The notes beneath the pieces are model-generated. The model ran no database searches and had not been told where the DNA came from. It was given only the letters and a program-made list of their open reading frames with translations. From Polyangiaceae bacterium (lineage in GTDB: Bacteria > Myxococcota_A > Polyangia > Polyangiales > Polyangiaceae): DNA of 64,000 bases. Made by a program: the position numbers and the translations under genes. The stretch spans positions 124,001 to 188,000 of the forward strand of contig JANXOF010000065.1 in the NCBI GenBank assembly GCA_025353725.1, in the 5' to 3' direction. Of the stretch, positions 32,526-40,760 are shown piece after piece (the stretch's first letter is position 1; every line of letters begins with the position of its first letter).

Positions 32526-35500
32526 ATGCTCAAAGTCGAGTGCGAGTCCTGCAAGGCTCCCTATCAGGTCGACGAACGCCGCGTTCCTCTTGCTGGCCTC
32601 AAGATGAGATGCCCGAAGTGTGGGCATACGTTTCTCGTCACCGACCCTTTAAAGGGATCCGCGCCGCCTGCCGTGGGCGGGGCTCCAGTGGCTCGACCGC
32701 AAATGAAGCAAACGATGGTCGGCGTCGGTGCGTTTAACGCGGTCCCTCAAAAGGCCGCGAAGCCCGCCGCTCAGCCGATGGCAGCGGCGGTCCCGCCACC
32801 GCCAGCGCCACCGCTGGAGTTTGGCTTCGGTTTAGACGGATTGGACGACGACTTCCTGGCGCTTCCGGCCGTGAAGGCTCCCGTACCCAAGGTCGCTGCC
32901 CGCGCCGGTCTCGCGGCTGCACCGGTCGCGCCTCCCGCGCCCGCGCCGCCCTCTCCGTCTCCCTTCGCGTTGCCTGGGCTCGACGACCTCGACTTGCCTG
33001 CGCTCGCGAGTGACGTCGGCCTGCCCGCCGCCGTTGATCGAAGTCGTCGCGTCGCGCCGAAGCCGTCGCAGCCGAACCCTTCACCGCCAAAAGTGGCGCC
33101 TCCGGCGTTCACGTTTGACGTCGACTTGCCCGCCCTCGGCGGTTCACGGTCGTCAGGCGCAGGAGCTTTTGGCTCCCTCGATCTCCCCGCGCTTCCATCA
33201 CGGCCTCCGTCCGTGGCCGCGGCTCCGTCTTCGTCGAAGCGTTCCGCTGGGGGCTTCGGGTCGTTCGACCTGCCCACAGCGAAGGGACGCGCAGAGGTTC
33301 CAAACGACTTGCCCCGGCTCGGAGGTCAAGGCCTCCCGAAGGTTGCGTCGGGACGACAAAACGTGGCACCACCGCCGCCTTCGACCCCCTTTGGTGGCTT
33401 CGGAGAAATCGACCTTCCGAGCGTTCAAAACGACTTGCCATTGCCTGCGGGCGAGCAAGCGCACATGCCTGTGCCCGTGTCGGACGACCGATTGCTACCG
33501 AATCGGATGGGTGCGCTTCCGGCTCCGCTTGCCTTTGGAGAGCTTGACCTCCCCTCGGTCGGAGCCGGCGCGCTGTTTGGAGAAAACTTCTCCAGTACGT
33601 CCGCCTCGGCCGACGCCTTGAGCTTCGGTGCGCTGGACCTCCCGCCTGAGCCCTCTGCGGCCGGAGGACCTGCAAGTGCGGGACGCCGCGCCACCGGCGA
33701 ACACAAGCCAGAACCGCACACGGCCTTGGGCTTCGGCGAGGTTGACCTTGGCGGAGACACGAGTGGTGGGCAGGTCGTGGGGCCGCCGCCGGCGACCAGC
33801 GCAGGCTCAATGTTCCAAGAAGCTTCGCTCGACGACGGCGCACCCCAGGGACCGGCAACGAGCGCGAGCGCACGCGCGCGGGTGACGGAACCGGAGGCGC
33901 CCATCGCAAGGGCACCGAAAATTCTCGCGGCGCTCGTCGCGCTCGTCGTCGTTGGCGGAGCGGCATTGCAATTTACCCCGCTCGGCGCGTTTGGTTACGT
34001 CTCCATTAGCGATAAGCTTCACGCGGGCGATTACGGGCGAGATGCGGTTCGATCGGCCGACGCGGCTCGCGTGAAGCTTGGCGCGGACACTTACGCGTCC
34101 GCACAGCAAGCCGCCGACGAGCTCGCAGAGCTTCGCCGGCGCTCCCCACGGAACCGGCCGCTCGCCGCGTATGCGGCCTATGTCGAGTTCGCCAACCAAG
34201 TTCGATTCGGAAGCGACGCGACGCGCGTGGCGCGGGCGAAAACGTTCCTCTCCGACGTTCCACCGGGGAGCACGGAGCCCTTCTTTGTCGCGGCCATGGC
34301 CGCTCAAATGGCCGCCACCGGTGAGGCGGCTGCGGCGAGGCCGGCCGCGTCCGCCGCGGCTAGTGCGGCGGTTAATGAGGGACTTCGTCTCGACCTTGCC
34401 CTTCTGCGCGGGGAGCTTGCGCTCGCAGAGCGCGACTACCCCGCCGCCCTACAAGCCTTCGGGGATGCCGCGAAAGCAGGTCCCGGCGCGCGCGCACAGT
34501 TTGGGCTCGCGCGTGCGCTCTACGCAACGAAGGCTCTGAGCAACGCGAAAGAGGCCGTCGACGCGACGCTCACGGCGTCGCCCAACCATGCCGGAGCACG
34601 CAGCCTCCGCGCGGTGCTTTCGATGGAGCTCGAACGAAACCCCGAGAGCGCACTGAAGGACCTTGCCGTGGTACTCGACCCGGTCGCGCGTAAAAGCGAA
34701 GCCGCCAACGAGATCTCGACGGCGGCCGCCGCGCGAGGATGGATCATGCTTGCACTCGACCGAGCCGGCGACGCGCGCGCGGCGTTCGACGAGGCTGTCA
34801 GTGTCGACCCGCGCAACGTGACGGCGCTCGTCGGTCAAGGCGAAGTGCTCTACGCCGACGGTCGATACACCGAGGCGCTCACGCGCTTTGACGAGGCGGT
34901 CCAAAAAGACCCGACAGGCTTGGCTTCTGTTGTGGGCGCGGCGAAAACGAAAATTGCACTCGAGCGCCTCGCAGACGCCAAAGCCCAAATCACCGCGGCG
35001 CGAACGCGCGTGCCGAAGGACATGGCGCTGGCGCTTTGGCTCGCGAGGGCGGAAGAGGCGCTCGGCAACAAAGCCGTCGCCGAGAAGCTCTACGGCGAGG
35101 CGGTCGAACTTGCGGATCCGCAAGATCCGAACGCTATTTTGGCCTTCGCCGCCAATGCGGCCTTTCTCGCGTCGCAAGGCCGGCCCTCCGACGCTCAAGC
35201 CACCCTCGACCAAGCGCGCGTCAAACTCGCGGACACTGCGATTCTTCAGCGCGCGTTCGGTGACGTCGCGGCCACGCAAGGACACTTCGACGAAGCGCTG
35301 GGTCACTACGAATCGGCGCTCCGGAAAAGTCCGACCGATCTCGGAACGCGGTTCCGGCTCGGCGTGACGTACCGGCGGATGAATCGTATGGACCAAGCCG
35401 CGAAAGAGTTCGACCAGATTGTGGCGGTCGACAAGGAATATCCAAATATCGCCCTCGAGCGCGGATTGCTGTTCGAGAAGTCGAATGACCTTTCCAAAGC

Positions 35501-36353
35501 GCTCGAGCAATTCAATAGCGCTCTCGCCAAACAGCCGAAGGACGTCGACCTCATGATGCGCGTGGGCGCGGCGTACGTGTCGATCGGCGAAGTCGAAAAA
35601 GCCTTGCCGCTGCTCAATAAAGTCAAAGACCTGCGCCCCAACAGTGCCGAGGCCAATCACTACATCGGGCGCGCGTACCTAAAGCAGGGAGGGCTCGAGT
35701 CGGCCGCCGCGATGCGTTACCTGAAACGTGCTGTCGAGCTCGACCCGAACAAGGCCGAGTTCCACCTTTACGTCGCTTGGGCCGCGAACGAGTCCGTGCC
35801 CGCTCAGCTTGGTCTCGCGCGTACGCACGTCGAAAAGGCGTTGACACTCGACCGCCTGCTGGCGGATGGCTACTGGCAGCGAGGCATTGTTTTGCTCCGC
35901 GAAGGCGCGGTCAACGACGCGCTCGTGGACTTGAAACACGCACTCGAATTGAAGCCTTCGCGCCACGAGGCGCACGCGGCGCTCGCCGAAGCCTTCGAAC
36001 AAAAGAACGATGTCGCCTCCGCGATGGCCGAATGGTCAAAGGCCATTGCCGGCGATGATCGCGTGCCTATTTGGCATTTCCGCTACGGCGTGCTCTTGCT
36101 CGAAAAAAACCGTACCGCCGACGCGGCGAAGCATCTCGCTTCGGCCGTTGTCGAGGGCAGAAAGGCACTTCCCAGGCCCGGTTGGCTTGGTCGCGCCGCG
36201 TTCGAGGCCGGCGAGGCTCAACGGAAGTCGGGACAGAAGCCCGCGGCGGTGGAGTCGTATCGGACGTTCCTTGATTTCGCTTCGTCCAACGATCCGAATC
36301 GCCGCGACGCGCTTCGAGCCTTGAAGGACCTAGGAGCGCCCTACGAACATTGA
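32526..36353 (+). CDS. Zinc-ribbon, low-complexity linker, transmembrane and TPR protein
   Basis: A 1275-residue protein. Residues 1-40 are an MJ0042-type zinc ribbon (VECESCKAPYQVDERRV, MRCPKCGHTFLV; Cys6, Cys9, Cys29, Cys32). Residues about 40-460 are a Pro/Ala-rich linker with many copies of a short FGxxDLP-like motif (GFGSFDLPT, GFGEIDLPSV, AFGELDLPSV, SFGALDLPPE). One transmembrane helix is at about 465-485. The rest is a TPR superhelix with ten or more repeats. So the zinc ribbon faces the cytosol and the TPR the periplasm, or the reverse. AgmX-like gliding proteins of myxobacteria share the zinc-ribbon-linker layout, but the role here is unknown. ATG start after AGGC. Confidence 0.82.
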   Translation: MLKVECESCKAPYQVDERRVPLAGLKMRCPKCGHTFLVTDPLKGSAPPAVGGAPVARPQMKQTMVGVGAFNAVPQKAAKPAAQPMAAAVPPPPAPPLEFGFGLDGLDDDFLALPAVKAPVPKVAARAGLAAAPVAPPAPAPPSPSPFALPGLDDLDLPALASDVGLPAAVDRSRRVAPKPSQPNPSPPKVAPPAFTFDVDLPALGGSRSSGAGAFGSLDLPALPSRPPSVAAAPSSSKRSAGGFGSFDLPTAKGRAEVPNDLPRLGGQGLPKVASGRQNVAPPPPSTPFGGFGEIDLPSVQNDLPLPAGEQAHMPVPVSDDRLLPNRMGALPAPLAFGELDLPSVGAGALFGENFSSTSASADALSFGALDLPPEPSAAGGPASAGRRATGEHKPEPHTALGFGEVDLGGDTSGGQVVGPPPATSAGSMFQEASLDDGAPQGPATSASARARVTEPEAPIARAPKILAALVALVVVGGAALQFTPLGAFGYVSISDKLHAGDYGRDAVRSADAARVKLGADTYASAQQAADELAELRRRSPRNRPLAAYAAYVEFANQVRFGSDATRVARAKTFLSDVPPGSTEPFFVAAMAAQMAATGEAAAARPAASAAASAAVNEGLRLDLALLRGELALAERDYPAALQAFGDAAKAGPGARAQFGLARALYATKALSNAKEAVDATLTASPNHAGARSLRAVLSMELERNPESALKDLAVVLDPVARKSEAANEISTAAAARGWIMLALDRAGDARAAFDEAVSVDPRNVTALVGQGEVLYADGRYTEALTRFDEAVQKDPTGLASVVGAAKTKIALERLADAKAQITAARTRVPKDMALALWLARAEEALGNKAVAEKLYGEAVELADPQDPNAILAFAANAAFLASQGRPSDAQATLDQARVKLADTAILQRAFGDVAATQGHFDEALGHYESALRKSPTDLGTRFRLGVTYRRMNRMDQAAKEFDQIVAVDKEYPNIALERGLLFEKSNDLSKALEQFNSALAKQPKDVDLMMRVGAAYVSIGEVEKALPLLNKVKDLRPNSAEANHYIGRAYLKQGGLESAAAMRYLKRAVELDPNKAEFHLYVAWAANESVPAQLGLARTHVEKALTLDRLLADGYWQRGIVLLREGAVNDALVDLKHALELKPSRHEAHAALAEAFEQKNDVASAMAEWSKAIAGDDRVPIWHFRYGVLLLEKNRTADAAKHLASAVVEGRKALPRPGWLGRAAFEAGEAQRKSGQKPAAVESYRTFLDFASSNDPNRRDALRALKDLGAPYEH

Positions 36354-36466
36354 GCGATCGCCGAGATTCGCTGGTGAGATGCAATTGAAACGCATTTTAC
36401 GGCGGGCATGACCCAATCTGACCGCGCTTGACAGGGTCGCCTAGGTCAGCCTGGAGGGGATTTGCT

Positions 36467-38128
36467 ATGGGGATTCAGAGACGGTTCCGAGTCCGCGCCT
36501 TCGGTTGTGGGTTCGCGCTTTTCATCATCGTCGCGCCCGGTTGTGGGTCCTCCGGAAAGCGATCGGCGTACGACGACGACAAGCAGACGTCGCCGACAGA
36601 GCCCACGGGCGACGGCCCCTCGAGTCCGTCCGGGGACTTCGGGGTCAACGTTGGAGGAAACGTTGTCCTCGTTCCCAAGAACACGACCGTCGTAATCGAC
36701 CTTGCCACCTCTCCCGCGACCCCGGGAGTGCAGGCCTTCACGGTGCTCAGCGCTGGGCGCGACGTCACGCCAAGCGCGACGTTTACGCTGCAAGACCCGT
36801 CGCTCGGTACTTTTCGCGGCGCGACGTTCACGACCGCCAGCGCGCTCGCGGCCGGCGTGCGGGCCAAAAGCACGTCGGTGCAGGCCGAGAGCTCAAACGG
36901 TACCGCGTTCGGTACGCTCACCGTCGTCCAGCTGCGCAAAACGGGCGCGCAACGCGATTTCTTTTTCGTCGTGCCTTATGGCGAAACTTCGTCTCCCAAG
37001 AGTGACGTGCTCGCGTTTAGTACATCGATCAAACAGGCGGATGTCGCGTTCGTCGTCGACACGACGTCGTCGATGACCAACGCCATCGCGAAGCTCAAAA
37101 GCGCCCTCGAAGGGACGCTGATGGCGCAACTTCAAAGCGCCATCCCGAACGTCGGTCTCGCCGTCGTCGATTACCGAGATTATGGCGACGACTGGGTCGT
37201 CAAAGTGAATCAAGTGGTCACAACCAGCTTGGCCCTCGCGCAGGCGGGGGTTGCGCCACTCAAAGCCGCGGGCGGCGGGGATTTTCCGGAGGCCTCGATT
37301 GCCGCGATGGAGTTCGCGCTGACGGGGCGGGAGAATACAGGCATAGAGCCGCACATCAATGCCACTCTGGGCTCGTTTGGCGGTGTCGACTTCCGGCGTG
37401 GGTCGGTGCCCGTTCTTGTTAATCTTAGCGACGCGAATTGGCACGACCCCTCAGGGCTCGCGACGCTCGCAACGCTAAAAAATGCATTCGCAGACACGAA
37501 AGCAAGATTCGTGAACATTGCCGAGGGGTTTTCCGATCCGATTGAAGCTCAAGCCGACGAGCTCTCAGACGCCACGGGAAGCCACGTCGACGCGGCCGCG
37601 TTCGGTACCGTTTCGGGGTGCGCCGTAGGCAAGTGCTGCACGGGTAAGAAAGGTGTAGGGCGCACGCCCTCGGGGCCTGGCGGCACCTGTCGCTTAAACT
37701 TTTTGTCCGAGGGGGGCAACGGCGTTAGCAGCGGTATCGTCAAAGCCATCGAAGCGATTGCCATCGGCAGTTCGTTTGACGTAACGGCGAAAGCCGTGAA
37801 CGACCCCACGAACGCGAACGGAGTCGACGCCACCAAGTTCATCAAAGCCTTGCGCGCGATGGCAGAGGGCGACCCGAAAAATGGTTGCCCCGCGGCCCGC
37901 GCGAAAGACGCGGACGGCGACGGAATCAACGAGAAGTTCGTGGATTTAAAGGCCGGAACTCCCGTGTGCTTCGAGGTCATTCCCGCGATGAACCTGTCCG
38001 TTCCGCCGAATCTCGGTCCGCAATTTTTCAACGCTTTCGTCGATGTCGTTGCGGTGCAAGGCAACTTGGCACTCGATCGCCGAAGCGTGCTCTTCCTGGT
38101 TCCGCCCCGAAACGCCGACGTCAAATAA
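36467..38128 (+). CDS. von Willebrand A-domain lipoprotein
   Basis: A 553-residue lipoprotein. ATG at 36467, preceded by GGAGGGG, gives a signal peptide ending IIVAPGC (lipobox). A linker is followed by an Ig-like region, then a vWA domain with MIDAS motif VAFVVDTTSSMTNAIAKLKS (residues about 195-214), GLAVVDYRDYGDD and GGGDFPEASIAAMEFALTG. The C-terminal part has a DADGDGINEKF calcium-binding-like loop and several Cys. Likely function is metal-dependent protein binding at the cell surface or in the periplasm. It follows the TPR gene by about 110 nt. Confidence 0.83.
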   Translation: MGIQRRFRVRAFGCGFALFIIVAPGCGSSGKRSAYDDDKQTSPTEPTGDGPSSPSGDFGVNVGGNVVLVPKNTTVVIDLATSPATPGVQAFTVLSAGRDVTPSATFTLQDPSLGTFRGATFTTASALAAGVRAKSTSVQAESSNGTAFGTLTVVQLRKTGAQRDFFFVVPYGETSSPKSDVLAFSTSIKQADVAFVVDTTSSMTNAIAKLKSALEGTLMAQLQSAIPNVGLAVVDYRDYGDDWVVKVNQVVTTSLALAQAGVAPLKAAGGGDFPEASIAAMEFALTGRENTGIEPHINATLGSFGGVDFRRGSVPVLVNLSDANWHDPSGLATLATLKNAFADTKARFVNIAEGFSDPIEAQADELSDATGSHVDAAAFGTVSGCAVGKCCTGKKGVGRTPSGPGGTCRLNFLSEGGNGVSSGIVKAIEAIAIGSSFDVTAKAVNDPTNANGVDATKFIKALRAMAEGDPKNGCPAARAKDADGDGINEKFVDLKAGTPVCFEVIPAMNLSVPPNLGPQFFNAFVDVVAVQGNLALDRRSVLFLVPPRNADVK

Positions 38129-38249
38129 ATTCAGCACCGAAGACGGGAGCACCCGCCATGGGTCGAAAGGCCTGCGAAGAATCGAGGTCAATGAGTTCGT
38201 CGCTCACCATATTCGTCCCGGACCACGTGTTCGCGTGGCGGGGATATGT

Positions 38250-38681
38250 TTACCAAGGGCACTCGTAGGCGAGCTGCGGAAAGCGCGAGAAGTCGCGGTC
38301 CGCAGTGATCAGCGCGCGTACGCCATGCGCGAGACAGATGGCGACGATGCGTGCGTCGTGCACCACGGCGCCCTTCACTTGCGCAGTCATCAAGAGACTC
38401 GCGAATAACTCAAGCGAAGTGTCGACCTCGCTGAGTAACTCAAGGGTTGGTGAGTTGCACCATGCACTGATTTGACCTAGTGCTTCAGCTGGGGAGGATG
38501 CACGGCCTTTCCAAATTTTAGTGTTGGTCACAACCGAGTAAAACTCGCTGAGGCACGGCCAGGCGATAGCCCACGGCGCGCGCGACTCGGCAAGCGCGCT
38601 AACTTGCGCACGCGACTCGGCGTGGCGTGGGGCTTCTCGACGATGGGCGTAGACGAGAATGTTCGTGTCGACAGCTTTCAC
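38250..38681 (-). CDS. PIN-domain toxin (VapC type)
   Basis: A 143-residue toxin with Asp5 in MKAVDTNILVYAHRREA, Glu46 in CLSEFYSVVTNT, Asp109 in VVHDARIVAICLAHG and Asp128/Asp130 in LITADRDFSRF, matching the complete PIN catalytic set. The start ATG overlaps the antitoxin stop (ATGA). The frame is intact, so the module appears functional. A stop lies 121 nt from the end of the vWA gene, which converges with it. Confidence 0.93.
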   Translation of the reverse strand: MKAVDTNILVYAHRREAPRHAESRAQVSALAESRAPWAIAWPCLSEFYSVVTNTKIWKGRASSPAEALGQISAWCNSPTLELLSEVDTSLELFASLLMTAQVKGAVVHDARIVAICLAHGVRALITADRDFSRFPQLAYECPW

Positions 38682-38917
38682 TCGTCGTCGCCGTAGATGG
38701 TCGCCCGCAGGTCGCCCCAGCTCATGCCCGTAAGCGGGAAGTGGTCACCCCCACGCCCGACGGCGAAATCTGGCATTCGGTAATGCGGAGCGCGCGGCTG
38801 CGCCAACACCGCCCGCAGCCCCTCCTCGACGAGCTCGCGCATCGTGATGCCGCGCTGCTTCGTCGCACGTTGCGCACGTTCAAACAGGGAATCGCCGAGC
38901 AATACCGTGGTTTTCAC
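38678..38917 (-). CDS. VapB-type ribbon-helix-helix antitoxin
   Basis: A 79-residue antitoxin. The N-terminal KTTVLLGDSLFERAQRATKQ and GITMRELVEEGLRAVLAQ form the strand-helix-helix DNA-binding fold, and the C-terminal part (MSWGDLRATIYGDDE) is the toxin-wrapping tail. GTG start at 38917. A perfect 16-bp inverted repeat lies 23 nt upstream and should be its operator. First gene of the vapBC pair. Confidence 0.9.
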   Translation of the reverse strand: MKTTVLLGDSLFERAQRATKQRGITMRELVEEGLRAVLAQPRAPHYRMPDFAVGRGGDHFPLTGMSWGDLRATIYGDDE

Positions 38918-38923
38918 GGCTTC

Positions 38924-38982
38924 AATCTATCATCGTAGAAAGTACGGTCAAGCCGTTACAAGAAGTACGGCTTGACCGTACT
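38924..38982 (-). promoter_or_regulatory. vapBC promoter with a 16-bp inverted-repeat operator
   Basis: A perfect inverted repeat AGTACGGTCAAGCCGT (38941-38956) and ACGGCTTGACCGTACT (38967-38982) has a 10-nt loop. On the minus strand TTGACC (from 38951 down to 38946) is a -35-like box, and TAGATT (38929-38924) is a -10-like box with 16-nt spacing. Transcription would start close to the GTG at 38917, so the message may have almost no leader. A repressor bound to the repeat would cover the -35 box. Confidence 0.65.
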
Positions 38983-39116
38983 CTTTCAGCGGGTGAGAAG
39001 TAGGCTGAGCCGTTCGCGGGCGTTCACCAATTCCCAAGCGATGCCCCGACTTCACTTGCGGCGACCACGCGAAGCTGGTGCTACACCCACCCTTCACGCC
39101 GCAAGGAGTTGTCGTC

Positions 39117-39674
39117 ATGTTTAAAAAAGTCGTGGAAGCTGCCTCGTCTGCCGTAAACCGCGCCGTCTATGGCAAAGCGCCCGAGGGGGGGCCGTCGACG
39201 CTCTCGAGTATTCCGTTTACGCGCCTCGACGGAACGCCTCTTCCGTCCGAAGAGCTTGAAGGCAAGGTCGTGCTTTTCGTCAACGTGGCAAGTCGCTGTG
39301 GGCTCACGCCACAGTACGAGGGCCTTGTCAGCCTCTACGCCACGTACCGCGCGCGAGGTCTCGTCGTCGCGGGTGTACCTTGCAATCAGTTTCTCGGGCA
39401 GGAGCCGGGCACCGAGGCGGAAATCGCTTCGTTTTGCGCGTCAACGTACGGCGTCGACTTTCCACTCCTTGGTAAGCAGGACGTCAACGGAGCCAAACGA
39501 AGTCCACTCTATCAATTTCTGATCGGCAGTTCCGCTGGCGGCGGTTCCGACATTGGTTGGAACTTCGAAAAATTCCTCGTCGGACGCGACGGCGAGGTGA
39601 AAAATCGCTTTTCGCCCAAAACCCAGCCCGACGCACCGGAGGTCATCAACGCCATTGAGTCGGCTCTTTCGTGA
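39117..39674 (+). CDS. Glutathione peroxidase
   Basis: A 185-residue thioredoxin-fold peroxidase that reduces peroxides. Peroxidatic Cys61 lies in NVASRCGLTPQYEGL, Gln95 in NQFLGQEPG, and Trp148-Asn149 in GWNFEKFLV; the PFLKQxDVNG-type block is seen as LLGKQDVNG. The ATG at 39117 has AAGGAG about 12 nt upstream. The first 25 residues form an extra, weakly amphipathic N terminus without a clear signal peptide. It converges with rsmA. Confidence 0.92.
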   Translation: MFKKVVEAASSAVNRAVYGKAPEGGPSTLSSIPFTRLDGTPLPSEELEGKVVLFVNVASRCGLTPQYEGLVSLYATYRARGLVVAGVPCNQFLGQEPGTEAEIASFCASTYGVDFPLLGKQDVNGAKRSPLYQFLIGSSAGGGSDIGWNFEKFLVGRDGEVKNRFSPKTQPDAPEVINAIESALS

Positions 39675-39710
39675 GTTTGGAGAACTCGGCGCGGTCGGCA
39701 AGCCGGTAAG

Positions 39711-40577
39711 CTAGGCCTCGAGCGCAGCCGCCATCGCCGCGAACTTGTCGACGTCGAGCGTCTCGCCTCGTGCGTCGAGCGAAATGCCACTGCGTTCGGC
39801 AGCGGCGCCGAGCCTATCCATCGGCGCGACGTGGCGCCACGCGTTGCGGAGCGTTTTTCGACGCATCGCGAACGCGCCCTTGACAAGCGCTCGAAAAAGC
39901 TCCGTCTCGAGCGCGCGTCGCGGGCGCTCGGGTTCGAGCCGGATGACAGCGCTCGTCACGTCCGGCGGAGGATGAAACGAGCCAGGGCCTACTGAAAAGA
40001 GCTTTACTGCGCGAAACGCCGCGCGCGTGAACACGGTGAGCGCACCGTAGGTTTTTGACCCGGGCGCGGCCGCGAGGCGGTCGGCCACCTCGAGCTGTAC
40101 CATGAACACGACGCGCTCGACGTCGTCGGCGTTGTGCACCGCCCGTTCAAGCAGTCGGCCCGTGATCTGGTACGGCAAATTCCCGCAAAGCACGCGCGGT
40201 GACTCCGGATCTGCAGGTCCTAAGAGCTCGCGCGGGTCGATCGTCTGCGCGTCTCCCTCGAGGATGCGGACGCGGCGCTGGCTCGGATCGGCGGGATCCG
40301 TAACACCCAGCAAATCGCTGAGTTCTTCTTCAAGTACGGGCACGAGATCGCGATCGCGCTCGACGGCTACCACCGAACGCGCACGAGCTGCGAGCGCTCG
40401 CGTGAGCACGCCGGTGCCCGCCCCGAGCTCCAGTACGCGCGCCCTCCCGAGCTCCGAAGCGGGCACGCACGCCGCTGCGATCGCCTCCACCGTGTGGGGC
40501 GTAACAAGAAAGTTTTGGCCGAAGCTCTTTTTCGGCGCAAGCCCGCGTCGCTTGAGGACCGCTCGCGCGTCGCTCAC
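39711..40577 (-). CDS. rsmA: 16S rRNA (adenine1518/1519-N6) dimethyltransferase
   Basis: A 288-residue SAM enzyme that dimethylates two adenines in helix 45 of 16S rRNA. It shows KKSFGQNFLVTPHTVEAIA, motif I VLELGAGTGVLTRALAA, and the catalytic GNLPYQITG, all standard for KsgA/RsmA. The C-terminal part MRRKTLRNAWR is also typical. GTG at 40577 is chosen because the conserved sequence follows; the open frame extends about 60 codons further upstream with no sensible N terminus. It is the last gene of a minus-strand group after the DUF58 gene (183 nt gap). Confidence 0.94.
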   Translation of the reverse strand: MSDARAVLKRRGLAPKKSFGQNFLVTPHTVEAIAAACVPASELGRARVLELGAGTGVLTRALAARARSVVAVERDRDLVPVLEEELSDLLGVTDPADPSQRRVRILEGDAQTIDPRELLGPADPESPRVLCGNLPYQITGRLLERAVHNADDVERVVFMVQLEVADRLAAAPGSKTYGALTVFTRAAFRAVKLFSVGPGSFHPPPDVTSAVIRLEPERPRRALETELFRALVKGAFAMRRKTLRNAWRHVAPMDRLGAAAERSGISLDARGETLDVDKFAAMAAALEA

Positions 40578-40760
40578 GTTGCCCTCGACGCGCTCTCGCG
40601 GCTTCGTTTCACCATGGCGCGTGCGCGTCTGCTCTGTACTCGGCACGGGCCTAAGTGCGGGGAGCGAGCTAATCCGAGCGAGGGCATAGTGCACCCTACC
40701 TCGTTCTACGCCGAGGACGCGGACGGATGAGAAAGCGAGCTGGAGTCTCAGCATGTCGTC

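Noticed and set aside
34449-35660. 403-codon minus-strand frame
   Set aside because: It is a shadow of the TPR gene with Arg/Val-rich composition and no motif.
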